From positions 4,340,001 through 4,404,000 of the forward strand of contig CP087563.1 of assembly GCA_020974905.1 (NCBI GenBank): a stretch of DNA of 64,000 nt, written 5' to 3'. The position numbers were made by a program, and so were the translations under genes. The DNA comes from Planctomycetes bacterium syqfu (GTDB taxonomy: Bacteria; Planctomycetota; Phycisphaerae; Phycisphaerales; Phycisphaeraceae). The notes beneath the pieces are model-generated. The model was given only the letters and a program-made list of their open reading frames with translations, ran no database searches and was not told the origin of the DNA. This document shows, one piece after another, positions 35,372 to 43,497 of this stretch (the first letter of the stretch is position 1; each line of letters starts with the position of its first letter).

Positions 35372-35873
35372 GTTTGTCTCCTTGGAATCATGGACAAGCT
35401 ACGGTGACAAATGAGTTCTTCGGCCTATTGATCAGGACAGTTTAAACGTTGGTCTTACCCTGAATTATCAGACCTTTTGTAGATATGACATTTCCACAAT
35501 TAAAGATGCGTACCACGCTTCCCATCTCAGTTTCTGGGCCAGTTCCGATAAAATCTTAATGCGCAAATTATCCATGCGAATACTTACCGGACTCATCGCA
35601 TGCAACATTTATGTATTTAGAAAAAAACCATACCCAGAAAGGAAAAAATATGAATTGAAACGGGGTATGTAATGACGAGTGATACCCTGTTATCTGCTCG
35701 ATTTAGGCAAGATAGTTGAGAATATTAATCCACAAAAAAGTGGGATTGATTCAAAATTGTCTCGAAAAATCCATACTGTTGATTGGAATCATCCTGATCG
35801 AGCCCATCAATATATAGACTCGATCAATCAGATACTCAAGGTACAAGCGGCCCATAACCAGGCAATCCCGGTT
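35372..35873. other. Intergenic region between TonB receptor and sulfatase
   Basis: About 500 bp, AT-richer than the surroundings. It probably holds the promoter of the receptor cluster and the 3' end of the sulfatase transcript. An open frame at 35679-36020 overlaps the sulfatase on the other strand and looks spurious. No repeat or RNA gene is recognised. Confidence 0.5.
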
Positions 35874-37340
35874 TTAACTGTAGGTCAACTGCTCAGGCCA
35901 AGTGCGACAATCGCGGTCGTAGGGCATGACATCCGACGTGGCCAACATCCATTGCAACAGGTTTTCGTTGAGCTGAGCTTTTACGTCCGAATAACCTGGA
36001 TCATCAATCAGGTTCACTGACTCCGTCGGATCCTTTTTCAGGTCGTAGAGTTCACTGATATCTTTGGTGCGACGGATCAATTTATATTCTGACGAACGCA
36101 CCATCACCGCACGGCAGATGGACTCAGGCTGGACTTCCTGCTGATGCGTCTTGGGATAGTAAATATGTTCGGGGTTGGTGATCATCGGCTTGGGGTCATA
36201 GCCTTTGTGACCTGCATGACCACCGTTAAACTCAAAGGCAACATAGTCACCGGGCAGATCGTACCCGCCATCGGCATAGACATATCGATCCGGGTCGCCA
36301 GCTTCGCCATTGAGTTGGGGTATAAGTGACCGGCCGAACTGCGTGTGTTTGAGTTCATAGCCTGCAATCTGCGCGGTGGTGGCAGCGATGTCCTGAAGTT
36401 CCACAGGCTCGGTGACGCGATGACCCTGCTTGCCACCGGGCGTGGAGATGATCAGGGGAACACGGGTCAGATCGTCATCCAACGCTGAACTCCATTTTTC
36501 GACCAGGCCGCGATGCCCTGCCCAATCACCGTGATCCGAGAAGAACAGGATGCTGGTACAGTCGCCTGCGGGGGACTCTTCCAACGCCGTGAGTAACTTG
36601 CCAAACATGTGATCAGCATAGCTGACCATGCCCAGGTAAACCGCCATGATTTTTTTCAAATCATCACCACATTCATCCAGCCTGCGGTGATGACGAATCC
36701 ACTTATGGAACGCAGGCGCTTTTTCAATACGCTTCTCAAGCAGTGGTGGAATCTCATCCGGTGAGTACATGCTGTACCAGGGCTCAGGACAGGAGTATGG
36801 GCAATGCGGCAGTGCCGTGGTGATGTACCACATGAACGGCTTATCGCCGGGCTTCCAGTTGCGCACATACTCTGCTGCAATTTGAGCACAGGCCATGTCG
36901 CGATGGTCCGTTGGCATCGGTTCATACAGGAAGTTCATAAAGCCCGGGTCTGCTGGATCGTTATGGACACGATGGGTATGGCCTGCACCATCAGGCATGT
37001 GAATCTCATGGACACTCTCTGCAAACGACTCTGCTGCAAGCGCATCATTCTTACCAACGCAGTGAACGTCATAGCCATTTTGTTTGAGATACTTGAGTGT
37101 GTTGGGTTCATCAGGCTGAAGCAGATGCCAGAGACTGCGATGACCACGAACATGCGGATACCAACCGGTCAGAAAGCTGCATCGCGAAGGCGTGCAGACG
37201 GTGTGCTGAACAAAGCAATTCTCAAACGTCGTCCCGCGAGCAGCTAGGCGATCAATGTTGGGCGTCTTGACCAATGGGTGACCATAACAGCCAAGCACGT
37301 CAGCACGCATTTCGTCGGGGTTGTAATAAATGATGTTCAT
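35874..37340 (-). CDS. Type I sulfatase
   Basis: A 488-residue arylsulfatase-type hydrolase of sulfate esters, probably on a sulfated glycan. The formylglycine motif C-x-P-S-R is CTPSR at 49-53, with Cys49 the residue converted by an activating enzyme. The metal site includes the N-terminal DE (9-10) and SDHGDWAGH. The start at 37340 has AAGG about eight bases upstream and gives MNIIYYNPDEMRADVLGCYG, the usual family opening; the frame extends to 37412 without family match. No signal peptide is evident, which is unusual for this family and would place it in the cytoplasm. AraC and sialidase-like genes nearby fit a glycan-degradation locus. Confidence 0.92.
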   Translation of the reverse strand: MNIIYYNPDEMRADVLGCYGHPLVKTPNIDRLAARGTTFENCFVQHTVCTPSRCSFLTGWYPHVRGHRSLWHLLQPDEPNTLKYLKQNGYDVHCVGKNDALAAESFAESVHEIHMPDGAGHTHRVHNDPADPGFMNFLYEPMPTDHRDMACAQIAAEYVRNWKPGDKPFMWYITTALPHCPYSCPEPWYSMYSPDEIPPLLEKRIEKAPAFHKWIRHHRRLDECGDDLKKIMAVYLGMVSYADHMFGKLLTALEESPAGDCTSILFFSDHGDWAGHRGLVEKWSSALDDDLTRVPLIISTPGGKQGHRVTEPVELQDIAATTAQIAGYELKHTQFGRSLIPQLNGEAGDPDRYVYADGGYDLPGDYVAFEFNGGHAGHKGYDPKPMITNPEHIYYPKTHQQEVQPESICRAVMVRSSEYKLIRRTKDISELYDLKKDPTESVNLIDDPGYSDVKAQLNENLLQWMLATSDVMPYDRDCRTWPEQLTYS

Positions 37341-37514
37341 GTCACTGCCTTTCAAAACCGGGGACGATACAGGGGAGTTCCCGAGGATAGTGTGCCAAGG
37401 CGGCCTCGACAAGACGTTGGATGACGAAAGCTTGATGAACTTTCATGAACCTGGCGATAGGGTATTTAAATCGCTATTAACAAAGCAAAACGACACCTGT
37501 AACAATAAAAAATC

Positions 37515-37991
37515 TCAAATACGTAACAGTGGAACTAATAAATACGAAAAGAGTGCTGAGAAAAAACAGATCATCATTGTCAATACATACCACCATCTAT
37601 TGGTAGGATTATGTCGATGCAAGTTCAAACAAAGCAACCCCATTGGCAAGGCAAATACTGACATCACCAGCATCATCCCCAAGCTATCTGAATACATCTG
37701 AGAATCAAAGAACATCCCAACTGTCAGTTTTGATACATACCAATACTTGAATCCAACCAAGCCACAATACGCCCCAGAAAATGCACAGACAGGTATTAAA
37801 CATACCAGCAGCAGTATTGGATTGATGCTACGCACAAAACGATACACACCTTTGGGATTCGGGTGATCAGACCATGTCTGTGGATCAAAATGTACAAACG
37901 GTTCGCCACATTCAGGACAGACATCTTTCTCCAATTGGTCCAATGGGTACGAACAGTTCTTGCAATATCGTTTGGAAACTTGATTAGACAA
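37515..37991 (-). CDS. Zinc-ribbon membrane protein
   Basis: A 158-residue protein with an N-terminal zinc ribbon (CKNCSYPLDQLEKDVCPECG) and three to four hydrophobic segments. The start is assigned to TTG at 37991 because GGAGGA lies just before it; the open frame extends to 38147 through the 3' end of the AraC gene. It is 25 bp downstream of the AraC gene and likely co-transcribed with it. The same C-x2-C-x-Y-x-L...CPECG ribbon occurs in two other membrane proteins of this window. Function unknown. Confidence 0.65.
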   Translation of the reverse strand: MSNQVSKRYCKNCSYPLDQLEKDVCPECGEPFVHFDPQTWSDHPNPKGVYRFVRSINPILLLVCLIPVCAFSGAYCGLVGFKYWYVSKLTVGMFFDSQMYSDSLGMMLVMSVFALPMGLLCLNLHRHNPTNRWWYVLTMMICFFSALFSYLLVPLLRI

Positions 37992-38016
37992 AACACATCC
38001 TCCGGAAATAGTTAGC

Positions 38017-38970
38017 TTAACCACTGACCGCCTTTTCGCGATAGGCTCCGGGTGGCATGCCTGCGATTTGTTTGAAGCGGCGGGAAAAATAGTATTCGCT
38101 ACCAAAGCCCAGTTCGTCTGCGATTTGTTTAAGCGGGAGTTGAGCATGCTGCAGACGTTGGCAGGCCTGCTCGATGATCAATCGCGCGTGGTAGTTGGTT
38201 GGCGTCATGCCTGAGAGTCGTTTGAACTTTTTGCGGTAGGTTTGCGACGTGATGCCAAACGCGTGGGCCAGATGTTCCATGTCCAGGGGTTCGCGTAATG
38301 GCCAATCACGCAGGTCTTGCTGTGCCTTTTCAAGCCACTGCACATCCGCATCCTGCCATGGGGTTAACCAGACAGCGCACATTTCACTGATGAGCGCAAT
38401 GAACTTGCCGGTGTCGGTGATCGTTGGTTTGCGATCGGGTTTGGCAAGAGGCAGCACGATCTGGTGAATACGTTTGAACCAGTGATCCACCGGTTCAAGC
38501 TGACGCACGGGCTGCATGGGATCAAGCAGATTCCGGCCAACCCAACTGTTAAAGACTTCGCCGGAAAAGTTGACGTTGATCTCATTCCAACGCGTGCCGG
38601 GTTCCGGTGCATAGACGTGTCCCTGCCCTGGGAACATACAGATCAAACTCCCCGCCCCAAGCGGGATGCCTTGTGGGTGATTCACATCAAAATAGCGACC
38701 TTGACCCTGTGTGATATAGCAAATGGAAAAGTAGGACAGCTTGCGCAAATCATGAGGTCGCTGATTGATGGCAACCTGCATCGCCCAGCTGTGATGGATC
38801 TGTGAACTGCGCAGCACGGTCCCGCCGGGCAAGCGAAACATCGTTTCATACAATAGCCAATAACCACGCGGCCCCAGCCCATCCATACCTTTTTGGACAA
38901 AAAAATGACCACCATGGGTATGGCTCATTGCCTTTAAGCCTTGAATAATATGTTTAACACGGTCATTCAC
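38017..38970 (-). CDS. AraC-family transcriptional regulator
   Basis: A 317-residue regulator with an N-terminal cupin-like sensing domain (pattern LSYFSICYITQGQGRYFDVN, GAGSLICMFPGQGHVYAPEPG) and a C-terminal double HTH of the AraC/XylS type (MEHLAHAFGITSQTYRKKFK, then QIADELGFGSEYYFSRRFKQ). Such proteins usually activate sugar-use genes. It is divergent from the sialidase-like gene with a 17-bp palindrome between them and is followed by the zinc-ribbon gene and the sulfatase, so these are its probable targets. Confidence 0.93.
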   Translation of the reverse strand: MNDRVKHIIQGLKAMSHTHGGHFFVQKGMDGLGPRGYWLLYETMFRLPGGTVLRSSQIHHSWAMQVAINQRPHDLRKLSYFSICYITQGQGRYFDVNHPQGIPLGAGSLICMFPGQGHVYAPEPGTRWNEINVNFSGEVFNSWVGRNLLDPMQPVRQLEPVDHWFKRIHQIVLPLAKPDRKPTITDTGKFIALISEMCAVWLTPWQDADVQWLEKAQQDLRDWPLREPLDMEHLAHAFGITSQTYRKKFKRLSGMTPTNYHARLIIEQACQRLQHAQLPLKQIADELGFGSEYYFSRRFKQIAGMPPGAYREKAVSG

Positions 38971-39004
38971 AACACACCATTATAGGCCAAAAGCGACAAG
39001 TTCT

Positions 39005-39021
39005 AGTGCGTGTCATGCACT
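39005..39021. promoter_or_regulatory. Near-palindrome between divergent AraC and sialidase-like genes
   Basis: AGTGCGTGTCATGCACT is almost self-complementary (AGTGC...GCACT arms) and lies between the two starts, 35 bp from the AraC ATG. It could be a regulator operator. The T run after it (TTTTT) would also allow a small terminator or attenuator on the plus strand. Confidence 0.4.
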
Positions 39022-39184
39022 TTTTCGTTGCATAGACCTTTTTCGGTGTTTAATCACCGTGCAGACCAGTACAGGCGATACGCAAGCATCGTCGAGTACG
39101 GGATGCCAGGAGACAACACGGGAACAATCAGTATCAGAGCGATACAAGCGCATGACACGCGCCAACCCAACAAGGATTTCAATC

Positions 39185-40432
39185 ATGCTCGCAAGCGAAC
39201 AAATCATTTACCAATCACCCGACCCCAAAGGTGTCTACTGTTACTCACCTGCACTGCTGCAGACACCGACAAGCCGACTCATCGCTACCTGTGACCTGGG
39301 CGGCCCGGGGGTCAAAAACCTACCCGGATGCAAATCCCAAAAAGGCGATGACCCCGCAGGCAACCAGGGCAAAATCTTCATCTCCGACGATGACGGCAAA
39401 ACATGGGAACACGTCCACGACTTCCCCATGCTCCATGCCCGACCCTTTGTGGCAGGTGATCGACTCTACATCCTCGGGCACAGTGGCCCCATGGGTATCT
39501 GCGTTTCACATGATGATGGCAACACCTGGTCCGATGTCATCACGCTCGATGATCAACATCACTGGCATCAAGCCCCCTGCGCTTACGACATCCATGACAA
39601 CCAAATCTACATCTGCATGGAAATCCGCATCCCCAATCACGGTTGGCCCGGTGTCCAGCCTGTGGTCATGCGCGGGAATCTCGATGATGACTTAACCCAA
39701 CGTGACAACTGGACCTTCTCCAACCCGCTGGATTACGATACACTCCTCGATGTCCGCCAACCCATCGGTACGCCCGTCTTCCCCGAAGGCAAAGTCGCTC
39801 ACGATCGCTGGTATAGCAACGCAGGTTGGCTGGAAACGCACATCGTACGCATCCGTGATCCGCGACATCGACTCCACGACCCCGAAGGTAAAACCGTTCA
39901 CCTGTGGATGCGATTGGCATCAGGCATGACCAACATCGGTGCCATCGCACAATGCCGCGAATGCAAAGACGGTCGCCTACAAACCGAACTGGTCCCCACC
40001 CCCGGAAATAGCGCGCTGACCTACGTCGCATTACCAGGTGGTCAAATGAAATTCCACCTGCTCTTTGATGATGTCACGCAAACCTGGTGGCTGCTCTCCA
40101 GCCAAACCACCGACAGCATGGTCAAACCTGAACTCATGGAAAAAGACCGCTACGGCATGCCGGACAACGAACGTCATCGTCTGCAATTGCATTACTCCAC
40201 CAATCTCTTTGACTGGATTCCAGCAGGGCTCGTTGCTGTCGGCAAGACACCGCTGCATTCACGTCACTATGCCCACATGATCACTGTCGGAGATGATCTG
40301 CTGATCCTCAGTCGATCCGGCGACGAGCGCGCAGCCTCAGCACACAACGGCAACCTGCTGACCTTGCATCGCGTGTCCAACTTCCGTGAATTGATTGATG
40401 AATCAATCCTGCAAAGTCCGACTTATGCCTAA
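39185..40432 (+). CDS. Sialidase-like (BNR/Asp-box) protein
   Basis: A 415-residue six-bladed beta-propeller-type protein. Two Asp boxes are visible: SDDDGKTW (about 75) and SHDDGNTW (about 117). A conserved-looking RQPIGTPVFPEG and a late HYSTNLFDW also fit exo-sialidase/BNR-like folds. The start at 39185 is chosen because AAGGA precedes it at normal spacing; the frame opens earlier (39059) without family match. No signal peptide is seen. It is divergent from AraC and overlaps the 3' end of the GH114-like gene by 30 bp. Catalytic activity on sialic acid is not assured, as many planctomycete members of this fold act on other sugars. Confidence 0.82.
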   Translation: MLASEQIIYQSPDPKGVYCYSPALLQTPTSRLIATCDLGGPGVKNLPGCKSQKGDDPAGNQGKIFISDDDGKTWEHVHDFPMLHARPFVAGDRLYILGHSGPMGICVSHDDGNTWSDVITLDDQHHWHQAPCAYDIHDNQIYICMEIRIPNHGWPGVQPVVMRGNLDDDLTQRDNWTFSNPLDYDTLLDVRQPIGTPVFPEGKVAHDRWYSNAGWLETHIVRIRDPRHRLHDPEGKTVHLWMRLASGMTNIGAIAQCRECKDGRLQTELVPTPGNSALTYVALPGGQMKFHLLFDDVTQTWWLLSSQTTDSMVKPELMEKDRYGMPDNERHRLQLHYSTNLFDWIPAGLVAVGKTPLHSRHYAHMITVGDDLLILSRSGDERAASAHNGNLLTLHRVSNFRELIDESILQSPTYA

Positions 40433-41353
40433 GGTTTTGAGTTCACTATCGGTGATGAGTAAACGCATGCCAAGTTCCCTGGCTTTGCTCTTGACCAACC
40501 GACGGTAACGCGGGTGCGTCGCATAATTGACCAACCAGACTGGCTTGCCGGTTGCGATAAACGGTTTGATAAATGACAGTCGGTAAGTGGTATCGTCTTC
40601 CGGTTGTTTTTGATTGCCATCACTGTAGAGGTCTTCAATGCCGATCCCGCTGACCCATTCCGAGTAGGCTTTGTCTTCGAGTAACTGTTCGCCGTTCTGC
40701 GGAATGATCAGCGCATCACGATGAAAGCGGCGTGCGTTCTGGGCGATGAGTTGTACCCATCGGATCATGTCCTGGCGATAGGTGTTGCCGGTCTGTTCAT
40801 TGCGCCGGTGATCAAGCCATTGGTCGGTTTTGGGATCGTGTTCAAAGAAGCTGAACGCGTCGATGATGTCCAGATACAGGCCATCGAATTTTTGTGTCTG
40901 CATGATGGTTGCAACACGCTTGAGAATCATCGCCTGCCAATCACGATGCCAGTAACGGACTTTGTAGTTACCTTCCCAATTGGGATTCACCGCACAGAGA
41001 AACCCCGGCGCCCCGTCATCGGGTTTGCCATCCTTGTTGGCATCCCATTTTTTCTCCCAGTATTCGCGGTAGTCTTCCGCTTCACCGATGGAAAGGTAGG
41101 CAAGCACCTTGCGGCCGGGTTTGCCATCACGAATCATCTTGATGGCTTCCGGGGGCCAGGGGTCACCGTCGAACTGGGTGTCGAGAATGATCCAGTCACG
41201 GTCGGACTTGGCCAAACGGTTCACGACCGCGTCGCGTGTCGCTGCCAAGCCTTCGGGCTGGAGAATGTAACCGAGTGTTTGGGGTGAAGGAGTTTGAGCA
41301 GCGACGGGAATCACAGAGAACAAAACCAGCAACAGGGCAAGTGTTTTGAGCAT
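40403..41353 (-). CDS. Secreted GH114-like glycoside hydrolase
   Basis: A 316-residue exported protein with a signal peptide (to about PVAAQ). The body is a TIM-barrel of the endo-alpha-1,4-polygalactosaminidase (GH114) kind, with VLAYLSIGEAEDYR and FDGLYLDIIDAFSFFE matching the conserved acidic strands, and the middle HRDWQAMILKRV. Members cleave galactosamine-containing exopolysaccharides. It is convergent with the sialidase-like gene and follows the topoisomerase genes on the same strand after a small hairpin (41377-41397). Confidence 0.82.
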   Translation of the reverse strand: MLKTLALLLVLFSVIPVAAQTPSPQTLGYILQPEGLAATRDAVVNRLAKSDRDWIILDTQFDGDPWPPEAIKMIRDGKPGRKVLAYLSIGEAEDYREYWEKKWDANKDGKPDDGAPGFLCAVNPNWEGNYKVRYWHRDWQAMILKRVATIMQTQKFDGLYLDIIDAFSFFEHDPKTDQWLDHRRNEQTGNTYRQDMIRWVQLIAQNARRFHRDALIIPQNGEQLLEDKAYSEWVSGIGIEDLYSDGNQKQPEDDTTYRLSFIKPFIATGKPVWLVNYATHPRYRRLVKSKARELGMRLLITDSELKTLGISRTLQD

Positions 41354-41376
41354 GAGAATATTGTAGACGACAGGCC

Positions 41377-41397
41377 CTCGGGACTGAAGTCCCGGAG
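41377..41397. repeat. Small hairpin (GGGACT/AGTCCC)
   Basis: CTCGGGACT (41377-41385) and AGTCCCGGAG (41388-41397) pair with a GA loop. There is no T run, so this is a REP-like hairpin in the gap between the topoisomerase B subunit and the GH114-like gene. Confidence 0.5.
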
Positions 41398-41448
41398 CTT
41401 TATTTCAAATTCGCTTTGTGATGGGTTATTTGTCAGACGTGACGGCGA

Positions 41449-43356
41449 TCACACGTCCAGCGCTTCGGCTTCTTCGGCACGTTCCATGATGAAGTTAAAC
41501 CGCGCGCCGGGGTCTTTACCCATCAGTTCGCTGATGACCTGTTCGGTCTTGAGTCCGTCATCAATCTCCACGCGAAGCAGTGCGCGTGTCTTGGGATTGA
41601 GCGTGGTGTTCCAAAGCACCTTGGGCATCATTTCACCCAAACCTTTGAAACGGCTGATGTCGATCTTGGCACGTCCGCCACCATGTTTTTCAAGAATGCG
41701 CACACGGTCTTCATCGTCGTGGGCCCAGTGGGTTTCCTTGCCGATGTCGATGCGATAGAGCGGAGGCTGAGCCAGGAAAATCTTGCCATCGCGCATCAAG
41801 GGTCGCATGTGTCGGTAGAAAAACGTGAGCATCAACGTGGAGATGTGATGGCCGTCGTAGTCGGCATCCATGAGCAGAATGATCTTGCCATACCGGAGTT
41901 TGGATGGATCACAGTCCGCCCCAAGACCACAACCCAGCGCGGTGATGATGTCGGAAATTTCTTTGTTTTCAAGGACTTTTTTCAGTGATGCCTGTTCGGT
42001 GTTCAGGACTTTACCACGCAGCGGCAGGATCGCCTGATGTGCACGATCACGTCCCTGTTTGGCCGAACCACCTGCAGAATCACCTTCGACGATGAACAGT
42101 TCGGTGCGGTCACGCTTGTTACTTGAACAGTCAGCAAGTTTGCCCGGCAGGTTCAGTCGGTTGGTGGTCGCACTCTTACGGGTCACTGCAGCGGAGGCTG
42201 CGCGAGAAGCTTCACGGGCTTTGGCTGCCATCACCGCGCGGGTGACGATGGCGTTGGCCATGGTGCCGTTGTTGTTGAGCCAATGCTCCAACGCAGGGCG
42301 CACCAGGCCATCAACCTGCGGCTGGACTTCGGGGTTATTGAGCCGATCTTTGGTCTGCCCCTGGAATTGCGGGTCGGGGATGAAGATCGAGACAATCCCG
42401 GTGAGTCCTTCGCGAAGGTCTTCGGTCTGGAGATTCACGCCACGCGGGGTGAGTTTGTGGATTTCGATGTAGTTTCGCAGGGCTTTGGTCATGCCTGCGC
42501 GGAGTCCATTTTCATGACTGCCGCCCGAGCCGGTGGGAATGCCGTTGACATAGCTGCGCAGGTGTTCGTCGGTGGATTCGGTCCATTGGAGAATGATCTG
42601 GACGCGGATGCCGTTTTCTTTTTCCAGGACGAAAGGCTGATCATGGACGGGACGCGCACTGCGCTGTGCCATGATTTTGGTCAGGTAATTGACGATGCCT
42701 TCTTCGTGTTGGAAGACTTCCTTTTTCTTGGACAGTTGATCGTCCCAGACGACTTTAACGCCTTTGTGGATGTAGCTGACGATTTCCAGGCGATCGCGGA
42801 TGGTGTCGGGGTTGAACTCGGTCTTGGGGAAAATCGTGGGGTCGGGATGGAAGTAGATGGTGGTCCCGCTGCCACGTGCAGCTCCGAGTTTTTTGATCGG
42901 GCCGGTGGGCTTGCCGAGTTTGAAGGATTGCTCGTAGAGTTTGCCATCCTTCTTGACGGTTGCGACAAGTTTTTTGGACAGTGCATTGACGACGGATGCA
43001 CCGACACCGTGCAGACCGCCAGAGGTTTTGTAGTTTTGACCTTCAAATTTACCACCTGCATGGAGCGTGGTGAGAATGATTTCCAGCGCGGACTTTTTGA
43101 GCTTGGGATGGATGTCAACGGGGATACCACGACCGTTGTCACTGATGGTGATGGAGGTGCCATCATCGTGAAGTGTCACGATGATTTCGGTGGCATGACC
43201 GTTCATCGCTTCATCGACGGAGTTATCGAGCACTTCCCAGACCAGGTGATGCAGGCCAGCCGAACTCACGCCGCCGATGTACATACCGGGGCGTTTGCGG
43301 ACGGGCTCGAGTCCTTCGAGAACGGAAATATCTTTAGCTGTATAGGTTGAGGTCAT
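41449..43356 (-). CDS. Type IIA topoisomerase subunit B (GyrB/ParE)
   Basis: A 635-residue ATPase subunit. The GHKL fold has EVLDNSVDEA, DNGRGIPVDIHP and GLHGVGASVVNAL. The TOPRIM domain has EGDSAGG (424-430) and the metal triad in MDADYDGHH (496-504). It ends with RFKGLGEM and the C-terminal tail. Length suits ParE or non-enterobacterial GyrB. It lies downstream of the A subunit with a 141-bp gap that holds a G-tract hairpin. Named gyrB or parE only after comparison; context with a ParC-like A subunit slightly favours topoisomerase IV. Confidence 0.93.
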   Translation of the reverse strand: MTSTYTAKDISVLEGLEPVRKRPGMYIGGVSSAGLHHLVWEVLDNSVDEAMNGHATEIIVTLHDDGTSITISDNGRGIPVDIHPKLKKSALEIILTTLHAGGKFEGQNYKTSGGLHGVGASVVNALSKKLVATVKKDGKLYEQSFKLGKPTGPIKKLGAARGSGTTIYFHPDPTIFPKTEFNPDTIRDRLEIVSYIHKGVKVVWDDQLSKKKEVFQHEEGIVNYLTKIMAQRSARPVHDQPFVLEKENGIRVQIILQWTESTDEHLRSYVNGIPTGSGGSHENGLRAGMTKALRNYIEIHKLTPRGVNLQTEDLREGLTGIVSIFIPDPQFQGQTKDRLNNPEVQPQVDGLVRPALEHWLNNNGTMANAIVTRAVMAAKAREASRAASAAVTRKSATTNRLNLPGKLADCSSNKRDRTELFIVEGDSAGGSAKQGRDRAHQAILPLRGKVLNTEQASLKKVLENKEISDIITALGCGLGADCDPSKLRYGKIILLMDADYDGHHISTLMLTFFYRHMRPLMRDGKIFLAQPPLYRIDIGKETHWAHDDEDRVRILEKHGGGRAKIDISRFKGLGEMMPKVLWNTTLNPKTRALLRVEIDDGLKTEQVISELMGKDPGARFNFIMERAEEAEALDV

Positions 43357-43390
43357 TCTGATCCAATCATTTTCAACCGCAAGGCATTAG

Positions 43391-43493
43391 AGGGTGTAGG
43401 GTTTGGGGTTTGGGGTGTAGGGAAAAAGGCAAACGAAATCATGCCTGTTTCAATGTCTTGATCCCTACACCCCAAACCCTAAACCCCAACCCC
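43391..43493. repeat. G-tract hairpin repeat, copy B
   Basis: The left arm (43391-43422) is made of GGGTTTGGGG-type words ending GTGTAGGG. The right arm (43463-43493) is its complement (CCCTACACCCCAAACCCT). Between them are AAAAAGGCAAA and a small hairpin. It sits between the A- and B-subunit genes of the topoisomerase. Confidence 0.8.
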
Positions 43494-43497
43494 CGGT

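Noticed and set aside
35679-36020. 113-codon open frame next to the sulfatase
   Set aside because: It overlaps the 3' end of the sulfatase on the opposite strand, and no ribosome site or known motif was seen.
42283-43350. 355-codon open frame antisense to topoisomerase B
   Set aside because: Shadow of a strongly supported gene; composition skewed (many F, G, D).
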